Shown: positions 32,990-42,212 of the stretch, in pieces
How the letters are laid out: each line of letters begins with the position of its first letter
Numbering within the stretch: position 1 is the first letter of the stretch
Assembly: GCA_020740775.1 (NCBI GenBank)
Contig: JAHEWK010000009.1
Span: 248,001 to 312,000 of the forward strand
Direction: 5' to 3'
DNA: 64,000 nucleotides
From: Ilyonectria destructans
Lineage: Eukaryota > Ascomycota > Sordariomycetes > Hypocreales > Nectriaceae
Made by a program: the position numbers and the translations under genes
Notes under the pieces: model-generated
Told to the model about the DNA's origin: nothing
Seen by the model: only the letters and a program-made list of their open reading frames with translations
Databases searched by the model: none

Positions 32990-34010
32990 AAAGCTTTTAT
33001 ATCTATTAGAATTTTACCTTTTTTAAAATTTAGCTTTTTTTTAGTAAATTTAGCTTTTTTTAAGATATAGCTATTCTTATAGCTTATTAAGATATTATAA
33101 AAAATAACTAATTAGACTGGCCCCTTTTATTATTGCTATTTTTAATATCTTCAGCTAAATTATATAGTATAGCCTTCTCTCTCCAGATATAGATAATATT
33201 AATACTAATAACTGGATTTCCTTATAAATTAACTCTATTTCTATCGTCAAGAAATAAGCTATATCTAAAAATAGCTAATATAATCTATTAGCTTATATCT
33301 AGGCGTTTTGGATAGTGTAGTAAGAGGCTCAATAGGCTATTTTCCTAGAGGAATTTTCAGTGGGTATTTAATTTACCTCTTTCCGTTTTATCTTATAGAT
33401 TCCAAAGGAATCCGGTATTATACCGGAATCCGGTTTTATATCCCTAATATATAGGGTTATTATCGATAAGAGCTTTATAAATAATAGTCGATATAATAAA
33501 AGTTGTTAAGATAGGATAATTATTAGAAGGGAAGTTAGTCTCTTAACGACGGGAGATATCTCTCTTATATCTTATTATTCGGAATAAGATTCCTATCTTA
33601 AGATTATTAACTGCAGATAGTAAGGTTATTAACTGCAGATAATAGGGTTATTAACTAACTCTATTATCTGCAGATAGTAGGGTTAAAGTTAGAAGAGTTA
33701 AATTAAAGCTTAAAATAAAGACTAATATATAATAATCTTATTATTTAGCTACTATATCTACTGATATTAAGTATAATACTTACTATTTATTTCTACTATT
33801 TAAGAATATTATATAGCTTTAATCTATTTAATAATATTAAGTAGAGCTAAAAAAAACTAAATAACTAATTAGACTAGAAATCTTAATTTATTTTAGTAAA
33901 TATTAACCTTTAAGTAGATTAAGTATATAGTCTATATTATTAATACTATTATTAGTATTTCTTTTTACTATTAAGCTTTTAATTCTCCCTTTAAATATAT
34001 ATATATTAGA
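32990..34010. repeat. Repeat family B, interrupted by a family A insertion
   Basis: 32990-33118 plus 33862-34010 reads continuously as one repeat that also occurs at about 59860-60075 and 60505-60705 (shared text: CAGCTTATTAAG, AATTAGACTAGAAA, TATATAGTCTRTATT, CTTTTTACTRTTAAGCTT). It is split here by the 743-bp insertion described next. Confidence 0.6.
33119..33861 (+). mobile_element. 5'-truncated LINE-like retroelement insertion (repeat family A)
   Basis: The insertion is bounded by a 14-bp direct duplication TAACTAATTAGACT (33105-33118 and 33862-33875). Uninterrupted family B copies carry that sequence only once. It ends in GCTAAAAAAAACTAAA, an A-rich tail. A long, variable target duplication plus an A-rich 3' end is what target-primed reverse transcription leaves. 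No reverse transcriptase is readable, so this is the 3' portion only. Compared with the 7117-8190 copy it is truncated at the left. Confidence 0.6.
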
Positions 34011-34406
34011 GTATTCTAACCTCTTAAAATTTATAAGATATTTCCTAAAATCTATCTTCTTCTTTTACTTTAGTATACTGTAAAACTTAAATTAAATAAT
34101 TACTACTAGAGGTTTATTTATTAAATATTAAATCTTAAAGCAGTTATATAATAAAGCTTCTCTTAGATAGATTAATATACTAAAGAGTCTTTAAACTTAT
34201 TACAGCCTACTATAGTAAGTATTATATTAATAATATTAATCTTTAGGTTTACTCCCTACTAGTACTTATTTTATTAACCTTATAACGGATAAAGTAAATA
34301 GACCTTTTAAACTTTTCTTAAATATTTTCTTTTTAACTCTATTATATATTCTTTATATTATACAAGTGATGAGATTATTTATATAAATGAAATTTCTAGT
34401 AACATT
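34011..34406. other. AT-rich tract next to the alcohol dehydrogenase gene
   Basis: Strongly AT-rich with stops in all frames; it ends 20-30 bp before the dehydrogenase stop. Probably the decayed remainder of repeat family B or another element. Confidence 0.5.
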
Positions 34407-35378
34407 CTAGTCTGTATTGGGTTGGATAAATAACCGACCTTCTACTTGATTCTTTTTAATAGCTTCCAACCCTTCAGGCACATCTTCGAATGGTACCTCT
34501 GTCAATTTCGGTGTGATTTTGCGTGAAGCAATCAAGTTCAACACTTCCACTAGCTCCTCCTTTGACGAGCCAAATGAGCCCTTTAGACTAATACTCTTTG
34601 TCACCAACATCACAGATGAGACTTCCACATCCTTGCCGTCGAGTCCCACCATGACAATTGTCCCGCCCTTCCTGACCGACGAGAGAGCAGCGGAAATTGT
34701 CGACGTAGATCCAACAAAGTCGAGAACGACGTCGAAAACAACAGTAGCAAAGCTATTGAGGCTTGAGGAACACGCAACCGCGCCTAAGCGTTTTGCGTCG
34801 TTGTATTTGGCTTCGTTGAGATCGATCCCATAGACCTCAGCGCCCTGCAGTACCGAAATGGCAACTGCATTGAGTCCGAGGCCTCCAATCCCAATGACTG
34901 CCACCCTTGTGGATTTCGTAACTCCGCCGGTCACCACTGTTGCGTGATACGCCGTCGAAATCGAATCCGTGGCAACAGCCGCCTGGGCAAATGTCACGCC
35001 GTCTGGAATCTTGACCAGGTGCTCATAATGAGCCAGCGCAAATTCGCTATAGCCTCCGTCGTAGCCAAGCCCAATCGTCGCGGACCGGGTTGCCTTTTCG
35101 ACAGGATGAGCTACCAGAGCGACAGCCACGCGATCACCAACTTGAACCGGAGAAGGTTCGGATCCGAGCTTTACAACAGTCCCAGCTACTTCGTGCCCGA
35201 GTGTAAGGGGAAGAGACGGCAGCATTTCGACGCCGTGCCCGTCGACATAGTGGGCGTCGGTGTGGCAGAGACCAGCGGCTTTGACGGCGATCAGGGCCTG
35301 GCCTTGACCCGGCTCGGGGATAGGAACGTCTTGAAGCTGAAATGGCGTATCCGGATAACCGAGTCGAAATGACTTCAT
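34407..35378 (-). CDS. Zinc-type alcohol dehydrogenase without the structural-zinc lobe (323 aa)
   Basis: A single exon; I start at ATG 35378 (MKSFRLGYPDTPFQLQD), the usual start of this family, not at 35408. The GroES-like domain has GLCHTD (catalytic zinc Cys) and GHEVAGTV (catalytic His/Glu). The Rossmann domain has IGIGGLGLNAVAI (GxGxxG) and GIDLNEAK with an acidic residue suggesting NAD. The four-cysteine loop that binds structural zinc is replaced by VAHPVEKATRSATIG with no cysteine, so the enzyme probably holds one zinc per subunit. It likely oxidises or reduces an alcohol/aldehyde in the cytosol. Downstream it abuts AT-rich repeats; upstream is a bZIP regulator on the same strand. Complete domain order, length slightly under the usual 335-350 because of the lost lobe. 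Confidence 0.86.
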   Translation of the reverse strand: MKSFRLGYPDTPFQLQDVPIPEPGQGQALIAVKAAGLCHTDAHYVDGHGVEMLPSLPLTLGHEVAGTVVKLGSEPSPVQVGDRVAVALVAHPVEKATRSATIGLGYDGGYSEFALAHYEHLVKIPDGVTFAQAAVATDSISTAYHATVVTGGVTKSTRVAVIGIGGLGLNAVAISVLQGAEVYGIDLNEAKYNDAKRLGAVACSSSLNSFATVVFDVVLDFVGSTSTISAALSSVRKGGTIVMVGLDGKDVEVSSVMLVTKSISLKGSFGSSKEELVEVLNLIASRKITPKLTEVPFEDVPEGLEAIKKNQVEGRLFIQPNTD

Positions 35379-35875
35379 GATGAGGGTGCTAGTGTAGGAG
35401 AGAGGCAAGGAGTCTGGAAAGTAGGAAGTTGCTTACTTTCAAGCACATCTCGCAAGACATTTTCATGGGCCAAGGCGTTCTTAAGTATGCGATGCCTAGC
35501 CTCGCATGTAACCTACGTAGTCTTTACATAATTCCGTCTCTAGCTAGCACCGTCAATACTGCGTGTACTCTCTGGGGTGCTCGTTGCTGCAGGTGACGTT
35601 ATGTGCATGGCGTGAAACGCTCCGTTCAGACTAATGCGGGTGAGGTTGACTACTTGTCTTGGCGGTACTGGGATCCAGGTCAATGTGTTTCGCAGGATTA
35701 GGAAACATGAAGGGATGTTTGCAGAAATGATCCTTGGAAGTACCCATAAAGTCATATTTTCCCCCGGAAGCTCCGGAAAAGCCAATTTTAGCACGCCGGA
35801 TCTGTAGTTTACTATGTATGCTAAAAAAATGGACGACAAGAAGAGCCACGTCTCTCAATTTGCTTCTCCAGCCGG
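35379..35875. other. Intergenic between the bZIP and alcohol dehydrogenase genes
   Basis: About 500 bp, the promoter side of the dehydrogenase and 3' flank of the bZIP gene. No further gene is supported. Confidence 0.45.
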
Positions 35876-37129
35876 TCATCGATTCACCTTAGCACACATA
35901 GACCACCACCAAGCACTAATCGTCCACTCATCCCCATCTCTCCCACCAATGACATGTTCCCATTTCTTGAGAAACCACGGGGCAGCTTCCCAGTTCCGAG
36001 CATCCCAAGGTGCTGCTGAGGGCAAAGAATCCTCATTGGTAAAGCCCCAGCAACGGAGCCCATCATTCAGCAAGTCGAGACAGAAATCTTCTCTGTCAAT
36101 CAACGGGGGGTCTGAGTGTATCGCAGCAATCACCTTGGAGCGGAAACCTGGCCATGGGATTGTGTCCAATGTTGGGTGATGAGGCACGGTGAGCTGCACG
36201 TCTGTGGGTACAAGGTCAGGCTGTATGCCCTTGAAATAGTCTCCAAATGTCAGTCGTATTTGTGTAACCTGGTCGGTAATTTCGAGCCCCGGTGCGTCCT
36301 TCTCGAAGCGGTCCCTCGACATGAGCTGCTTTCTTAGGCGACAAAAAGGCGATTCAGATGTAAAGGTGATGAGATCGTGCCATGATATTCCGAGGTGCAA
36401 TGCATTCGTGAAGACGGCCGACACGAAGGAAACTCTAGATAGCAGGATGCAATCAGTGACCACGTCGATCCGACCCCGGCATAGAGGGGATGCAACAATC
36501 TCGTGAATCCTAGAATTATGTTCCGAGGGTACGTTTAACTTTCCAAAGACGCTGATGCCGGCTTTGATTGCTGCTGTAAAATCAACGTGTCCCAGGCTTT
36601 GCTGCACATCTTCCAGCCATTGACCCATTGGAAGAACCATGGCGCTGCTGTAAAGTGAAGAACTCACAGGGTACCCCATGAAGATAAGCCCGTACTTGAT
36701 AATGTCCCGAACACCAAACAACTCTTTGGTCATCAACATAAAAAAGTTGTGACGTTCCCGCTCGGGATACGATCCGATGCAGGAAAAGAAGTCCGAGGCG
36801 GTAAAGCCCGACCCAATGTCCAGAGGACGAAGACTCGTATCGGCATGGGCAGCAGAGACGACGCGTGTCGCCTGCTGAGTAGGTCTGTCAGCCTGTTCTC
36901 GATGATTCCATGGAGAGGGCCGCTGTGGATAGACCAGGGGAGCTGGCAATGTTAGGCTAGAGATGGCTAGATTTTCTAATATCCTTCTCCTCTCTCTCTG
37001 CCGTGCGCCTATTGTCCCAAAATGTGAGCCATGTTCACAACAAGAAAGCGCTGGGGGAAACATACGATAGTTGCGCTGAGCCAGGGCATTCTGCCGATGC
37101 CTCTGCTGTGAAGTTTTCTCGGATGTCAT
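35876..37129 (-). CDS. bZIP transcription factor with DUF3425-type C-terminal domain (398 aa)
   Basis: Exons 37066-37129 and 35876-37008; the 57-bp intron (GTATGT...AATAG) splits the basic region. Splicing gives QNALAQRNYRARQRER, a bZIP basic region with the N-x3-(A/Q)-x2-R pattern, at about residues 13-28. The following zipper is short (ILENLAISSL). The C-terminal 250 residues (GVRDIIKYGLIFMGYP, LLSRVSFVSAVFTNALHLG, FCLDLLNDGLRCWG, WDARNWEAAPWFLKKW) fit the DUF3425 domain found in many fungal bZIP regulators of secondary or catabolic pathways. It would act in the nucleus as a dimer. It is divergently arranged with the ADC-like gene (620 bp between starts), and a TGACGTAA site lies in that gap, so local control is plausible but inferred. 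Confidence 0.82.
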   Translation of the reverse strand: MTSEKTSQQRHRQNALAQRNYRMFPPALSCCEHGSHFGTIGARQRERRRILENLAISSLTLPAPLVYPQRPSPWNHREQADRPTQQATRVVSAAHADTSLRPLDIGSGFTASDFFSCIGSYPERERHNFFMLMTKELFGVRDIIKYGLIFMGYPVSSSLYSSAMVLPMGQWLEDVQQSLGHVDFTAAIKAGISVFGKLNVPSEHNSRIHEIVASPLCRGRIDVVTDCILLSRVSFVSAVFTNALHLGISWHDLITFTSESPFCRLRKQLMSRDRFEKDAPGLEITDQVTQIRLTFGDYFKGIQPDLVPTDVQLTVPHHPTLDTIPWPGFRSKVIAAIHSDPPLIDREDFCLDLLNDGLRCWGFTNEDSLPSAAPWDARNWEAAPWFLKKWEHVIGGRDGDEWTISAWWWSMCAKVNR

Positions 37130-37749
37130 TTCATGCGAAGGTATAATTGGTTGAATTAAATCGATGAAGAGTCCGTTCAGGCTTTTGCCTGTTTTATCGT
37201 GGCAGAAGCAACGTGACAGCAAGTACACCGCAAAGATATCGTGCGACGAAGACGCGCTGCAACATATCCCAGCTCTCAATGGAAGTAATCGGCTCCGGCT
37301 TCGGGCCAGCCGGAACGTATTTCGTGCCGAGGTTCATTTCACAGGGAATCACGGGACTCATCTCATGTATTAATCACATCACGTCTTGATGCGGCCTATG
37401 CGGTGGGTTGATCGAACTGGCCTGTGGGCTGCTTAATCACCCCACCAAGAAAATGCGAGCCTCGGTTCCAGCTTTAGCTCCTGCAGGCAACGTCAGCAGC
37501 ATGAGCGGATTCATACAGAAGAGATACCTATCCGTAGTTGACGTAAGAAGTAGTCTCAACGTCATGGCTATTTAGGACTTGAGGTTGGCATGAAAACCCG
37601 TGTTGCTCCGTAGTCAGTCCCTACTTGAAGAAATTCAGCAATCCTTTTTCCAGCTCTTGAATAAAACATTTCAGATATTTTGCCTTTCTCGCGCCACACC
37701 ACACGTCCAACGCAAGCGCCTCTATACACACAAGAACACACGCATAACC
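37130..37749. other. Shared promoter region of divergent bZIP and ADC-like genes
   Basis: Divergent starts 620 bp apart make this a bidirectional promoter. It contains TGACGTAA at 37539-37546 (listed separately) and TCACGTCTTGA near 37379. Confidence 0.5.
37539..37546. promoter_or_regulatory. Candidate bZIP-binding site TGACGTAA
   Basis: TGACGTAA (reverse TTACGTCA) is a common fungal bZIP target. It lies about 200 bp upstream of the ADC-like start and 410 bp upstream of the bZIP gene start. One 8-bp match in 620 bp is not significant by itself. Confidence 0.3.
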
Positions 37750-38484
37750 ATGCCTTGTGGGAGTTTGAGCTTAAATGGCGAATCGTTGCCAGCCTTTGCT
37801 CCAGCCTACTCAAGAGAAAAGGGTATCTTTACGAGCACTACCGCAGTCGGGATTACGTATCGAGTTGCCGTATCTCAGATCGCTCCTCTCGTTCCTGATG
37901 TTCTTGAACTAGAGGAGGAGCCACTCATGACGTCGCTGTTTCTCAGCTACGGAATGAGCCCGGTTGGATCCTACAGCGAGTACGCTCATCAGGTCGAGGT
38001 GACTTACAAGGGCAACAAGTTCCACTTCAATCTCCTCTTCATTCTGGACAACGACGCCGCCATATTTGCGGGTCGCGAGCTTCTTGGGTTTCCAAAGGTC
38101 TATGGAAAGACCGTGATTGAGCAATTTACCGGCAGCCGACTTGTCTTGGGCGGTGCAGAACGGCCAACCGGACGAAAGATGGTCGAGTTTGAATTCGTCC
38201 CCGAACAGCTGGTGCCCAGCGCGCCTCCACCAGATAGATGGATGCTCAACCTCCGCAGTATCCCATCGCCGTATTTTGGACAGCCGCCCTCCGTTCAAGA
38301 ATTCATCCCCTGTGGCCTGGGGATGAAATGTGACGAAGTCTGGTTGGGAAAAGGCCATATCAACTTTCCAAGGAAGTCAACCTCTGATCCCTGGGTGAAC
38401 TTGGATGTTTTGAGATACGAGGGGAGTTTCCTCGCGAGGAATGCCACTGCCGAGCTTCTCCTTCGAGACGCAATCAAGTTCTGA
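37750..38484 (+). CDS. Acetoacetate decarboxylase-like protein (244 aa)
   Basis: A single exon. I choose ATG 37750 (ACCATGCC) because the protein then starts about 12 residues before the family's first conserved segment; the open frame extends upstream to 37600. Conserved ADC features include GRELLGFPKVYGK, whose first Lys aligns with the Schiff-base lysine region of acetoacetate decarboxylase, and a preceding FHFNLLFILDNDAAIFAG strand pair. Classical ADC has two adjacent lysines that lower the pKa of the nucleophile; here the residue after the Lys is Val, which suggests a different reaction (aldolase, dehydratase or hydratase chemistry occurs in ADC-like proteins). The divergent bZIP gene and the nearby amidohydrolase and dehydrogenase suggest a small pathway. 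Product unknown. Confidence 0.82.
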   Translation: MPCGSLSLNGESLPAFAPAYSREKGIFTSTTAVGITYRVAVSQIAPLVPDVLELEEEPLMTSLFLSYGMSPVGSYSEYAHQVEVTYKGNKFHFNLLFILDNDAAIFAGRELLGFPKVYGKTVIEQFTGSRLVLGGAERPTGRKMVEFEFVPEQLVPSAPPPDRWMLNLRSIPSPYFGQPPSVQEFIPCGLGMKCDEVWLGKGHINFPRKSTSDPWVNLDVLRYEGSFLARNATAELLLRDAIKF

Positions 38485-39049
38485 GGTACACGCAGGAAAT
38501 AGATGTACGTAGTAGTTGGAACAAAAGCATACACTAGTTCTTTGGAGAGGTGATTTTGACAATGAAGTTGTCTTAAACTAGTGAGACTCTGAATATCACG
38601 ACAGCCCCCACTTCAAGTTCAGGGATCCTCCTGAATGAGATCCTTCTTCCCCCTCCACGAAGGGATCTGCTATTAAGTACAGTCCGTGCCGTCTTCTCTC
38701 CTCCTGATATAAAGGCTTTAAGTTTCCATTGAACGGTTTACCTGAGTCTCAGCACTGTGATCTCAATGCCCTCTTTAAACTATTCCATATATTGAGGCGG
38801 TATACCCTGATATCAAAGTCTTTGCTACCTTCAACATACATTTGCGTCGCATGCTATTGAAATTGCTAGCCTAGATAAGGGCACGGCCACTTCGTGCTAA
38901 TTACGGCCTGGTACCTAATGCGATAAGTTATTATGTTGCTGGGAGAGTAATACAAGTACAAACAAGGACAACGATGGCAGGGCAAGAATATTATACTAGC
39001 ATCTAATGATTAAAATAGTACGTTGTGCTTTTATTATTGAATGCCATTT
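38485..39049. other. Convergent intergenic region
   Basis: 3' flanks of the ADC-like gene and of the minus-strand gene at 39050. No other feature seen. Confidence 0.45.
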
Positions 39050-40525
39050 TCAGCATTCCCAATGTCTCAAATACTCCCACGATGGCTTTACTTGATCCTC
39101 ATCAAAGGCCTCTCCGTTCATTCTTGCCCGAGCGCGGCGAGCAGCAAGCCAGGTGTAGCCATTTTCGTCAATTCCAACCCTTTGAGCGTGACTCATGACG
39201 TTTTCTATCCATATGTCACATAGTTGCCGTTGCTCTTCGACCAATGCCTGGGCTGCTTGCCCAACATCTTCAAGCGCCTCTTGTTCCTTGCAGAGCACGT
39301 CCCATATAAAGCGCACTGCAACGTCAACCTTAACCCGCACAACAGCCTCCTCAGGCGCGCCTGTGTAATCATGTCGGTTGACGTCGAGTGCTAACCCAGC
39401 TTCGAATAGCGGTTGAAAGCTAATGGGAGAATGCAGACTTGCCTCGTCTCCTGTCTTGACCAGCAGTGCTGTGTACTGGGATAAACGCCAGTCATGGCAT
39501 TCTTCTAGATACCAGACCAAGTCTTCATGTGGCCGTCGGGCGCGAAATGCCGGTTGCTCTTGATCCCCCGCCAATTCTTGATCATCTATGACGATAAATA
39601 GCGACCGAAAGATGTGTTTGAGATTGAAGCCGTGATCCTGCCAAGAGCGTATCGTCTTGCTCGGCATAGGGTTAAACATTGGCGGGGCATCTGTATTGCC
39701 TGCTGGAGGTTGAGCTTTCGTGGGATGGAAATTAACGGCGTCGTTGAGACGAGCTGATATGCCACTGCAAAGAGTCTTGTGAAATAGTGAAATTTGCTGA
39801 ATGCTTCGGGGACCCTTTTCTCCGAAGCATACTGGCTTAGCAAAGAAGCTGTGGCGCTGAAATGGCGGCCGTCCGTTGTGCAATCGAAGCCATTCGCGGT
39901 ACAAGTAGCGGCCCAACTTGTCCTCCTGGTGGCCATAAACCAGTGCTGCGCATGGAAAGTAGATCATGATCTCCTTATTCAAGTACTCAATTAAGTCCCC
40001 CGGGTTGTGGTCCTGCGTGAAAACTTCTCTAGGGAGCTGTAGTTGATTGACGGTTGTCATCATCCCATCTCGACGCCAGCCGAGCCTGAATGGCGGTTCC
40101 TTGCGGAGAAAAGAGGCAGATTCTTCAAAGAAGATGGCTTCCAGCTCTTTTCGGATGAGAAGGAAGATATTGTTCGGCTGAGATCCATGGGCGGGTGAGT
40201 TGAGATACCGGCTATCGTAACCATCACACTCTTGACGATAGACCACGTGATTGGGAACAGTTGAATCGCCGTAAGGAGGGCAAGTTGTCAGGTAGGGCGA
40301 GATAGGAGAGAAACATGAAGTGTGAATGCCTGTGATGTATGTGATGCACCTGGCAGAAGACAAGTCGTCTGTGCGTGTTTTATGTCGCTGGGACGGAGTC
40401 AAGATATTCTGCATGGCCCTGGACGCTTGGTGGAACGGGTTTCGAGATCTATAGCTATGTTGGCTTATGCGTGTGCAGAGAAAGGTGGAAGAAGTATGAC
40501 GGGCTTTTAAACTGTCTCTCGACAT
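39050..40525 (-). CDS. Protein of unknown family (up to 491 aa)
   Basis: A long minus-strand frame runs from 40525 to 39050. The region from about residue 100 onward looks protein-like (LIRKELEAIFFEE, REVFTQDHNPGDLIEYLNKE, YGHQEDKLGRYLYREWLRLH, HEDLVWYLEECHDWRLSQYT, AVRFIWDVLCKEQEAL). I recognise no domain. The first 100 residues are Ser/Thr/His/Arg-rich and irregular, so the true start may lie further in, for example at the Met at residue 38, or an intron may be hidden there. There is no signal peptide or clear membrane helix; the C-terminus is charged and helical. It is convergent with the ADC-like gene. Long intact frame supports coding; function unknown. Confidence 0.55.
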   Translation of the reverse strand: MSRDSLKARHTSSTFLCTRISQHSYRSRNPFHQASRAMQNILTPSQRHKTRTDDLSSARCITYITGIHTSCFSPISPYLTTCPPYGDSTVPNHVVYRQECDGYDSRYLNSPAHGSQPNNIFLLIRKELEAIFFEESASFLRKEPPFRLGWRRDGMMTTVNQLQLPREVFTQDHNPGDLIEYLNKEIMIYFPCAALVYGHQEDKLGRYLYREWLRLHNGRPPFQRHSFFAKPVCFGEKGPRSIQQISLFHKTLCSGISARLNDAVNFHPTKAQPPAGNTDAPPMFNPMPSKTIRSWQDHGFNLKHIFRSLFIVIDDQELAGDQEQPAFRARRPHEDLVWYLEECHDWRLSQYTALLVKTGDEASLHSPISFQPLFEAGLALDVNRHDYTGAPEEAVVRVKVDVAVRFIWDVLCKEQEALEDVGQAAQALVEEQRQLCDIWIENVMSHAQRVGIDENGYTWLAARRARARMNGEAFDEDQVKPSWEYLRHWEC

Positions 40526-41417
40526 ACAAGCTTTTGTTAGATTATGTACTTGGATAAATACTGGCTATAAGAATTAGTGGGGTATACTACACCTGTGCAT
40601 AAAATGGCGCAGCTAGTTGATCTAACACCTTTTCCATTTGGGAATTAGTAGCCCAAGCCACACTGTGTCTATCAGACAGCCTGATAGGAAAAGTCAGCAT
40701 TGCATAGGACCGTATCTGTACCGTGGTTTCCTTTGAACCTAGATAGAGACTTTGAACCTAGTCATAGGACCGGATCCGTACCGTGGATCCCTTTGAACCT
40801 AGATGCCCTCAAGAACCTAGATCGTCGGATATCGACGGCATCATCAGATCAAGGGCATCCGGCATCGGATCAAGGGCATCTGGATCAGTGAGATCCCTAG
40901 GTATAAATAGCTAGCTTTCTTCCTTCCGAGACCAAAAGACAACATCGTCCCTCGTCACCAAAGCTGTCTCAACCAATCCATCCATTATCTGATAGTGTCG
41001 AACATGTGCAAATATTGAAGATTGGGCTTCTGTACGCTCCAAGACGCACCCTGCTGCTAGTAAAGAGTAGGAAAACCAAATATAAAGTAGCTGTAGAATC
41101 ATTAGGTTCGGGTCTAGAAATGTTTGAATCGTAAAGCAAGAACTGGCCTTGATTGCCTTTTTGCCAGCAACTTACGCAACTTAAGGGAGTGAAGAGCATT
41201 AACAAAGTAAGAGACCTAAAGGCCGTTAATATATGTATTTGGTAGGTTCTAAGACACTAGGTAATTTTATACAGAACATTGAGCTGGGCCGTACTACTAT
41301 AGCTACCTAGAGCGACTTAGCACAAAGACCCGGTCAAACGACAGCAACACTCGATAGACCCTACGACTAGGTAAAGACAAGACTAAGAAACAGAGCACTC
41401 TGGATTACAGGATCAGA
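40526..41417. other. Repeat-rich intergenic stretch
   Basis: Around 40705-40803 the phrase TAGGACCG-x-ATC-x-GTACCGTGG followed by TTTGAACCTAGAT appears twice, 57 bp apart, and ATCAAGGGCATC appears twice near 40850-40880. A TATAAATAGC box lies at about 40903. The mix of short direct repeats and a TATA box resembles part of a retrotransposon LTR, but I cannot find paired ends or a target duplication. Confidence 0.35.
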
Positions 41418-42212
41418 TCAGACAATCTGCTGCACGTCCGACAGTACCAGAAAGAAATTAAAAGACTGTTGATAGTCACGAACAGTAGGGCCACCCAGAA
41501 ACTTCCTACCAACTAAAACCAGACGCTCAACCGTTCGCATCCCAAGAGCTTCTCGGTGGTCGATAAGCATTCTCATGATGCGAATTCCAAGACAGCTGCC
41601 GAGGATTGCGTAGAATGCATTGTCGTGGCGTGTGTATTCCACAACAATATCCTGAGCCGCTGTACGACTTTGTCGTTCGATAGGCGACCGATGGAAAGCC
41701 TCCTAGGCCACGATCTTGGTCTCGTCATTGATGATAGTGTCCACCCAAACTAGTCGAAGTGAAGACGGCATCATGCCTTGTTCGGTTGCGTCTCTCATAT
41801 ATGATTGCCAGAGCAGTTCTGAAATAGGCATCTGGTCATTTCTTGGCGTCTGGTCGTTTGCCCGCTCAAGCTCATTGATGAACAAAATGCCACTATGGGC
41901 ATCGGCGCGCGTAAGGGTGATGCTGTATTGGGTATCGCCCCGGGTGTGAACTTGACACCATGACAGGCGATTGGTGTCGATATTGTAGCTGCGGAGGACT
42001 GCGGCAGGGAAGACGTCCAAGAATTGCATCCTACGAGGAGGAAACTCGGCACCAAGAACATCATAGACCGTCTCCATGTCGACGGCTCGTGGTGGAGGTA
42101 CTGCAGGCGGACTTTCGAGAGTGGCTACTAGGCTCTGCCCAGTTGCTTTTGCGTCATTGTATCTGAGGCGACGGATCGACCAATCCAGGGGAGGCTCGGT
42201 GGATGGCGACAT
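41418..42212 (-). pseudogene. Unrecognised gene interrupted by one in-frame TAG
   Basis: From ATG 42212 a frame runs 169 codons (PPLDWSIRRLRYNDAK, DVFPAAVLRSYNIDT, then WVDTIINDETKIVA) to a TAG at 41703-41705. The same frame continues with protein-like text (EAFHRSPIERQSRTAAQD, YAILGSCLGIRIMRMLIDH) to a stop at 41418-41420. No intron signals fit around the TAG, and CAG would be its simplest ancestor. Either the gene is a single-lesion pseudogene, or it is read through, or it produces the shorter form. The upstream leader holds three copies of a 19-20 bp unit GAGAAAAGACGGAATGTAGT (42242-42296). Family unknown; no domain recognised. Confidence 0.5.

Noticed and set aside
40660..41015. Solo LTR with a TATA box and CTATCAG/CTGATAG ends
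   Set aside because: I could not find a TG...CA boundary with matching target duplication, nor a second copy in the window.
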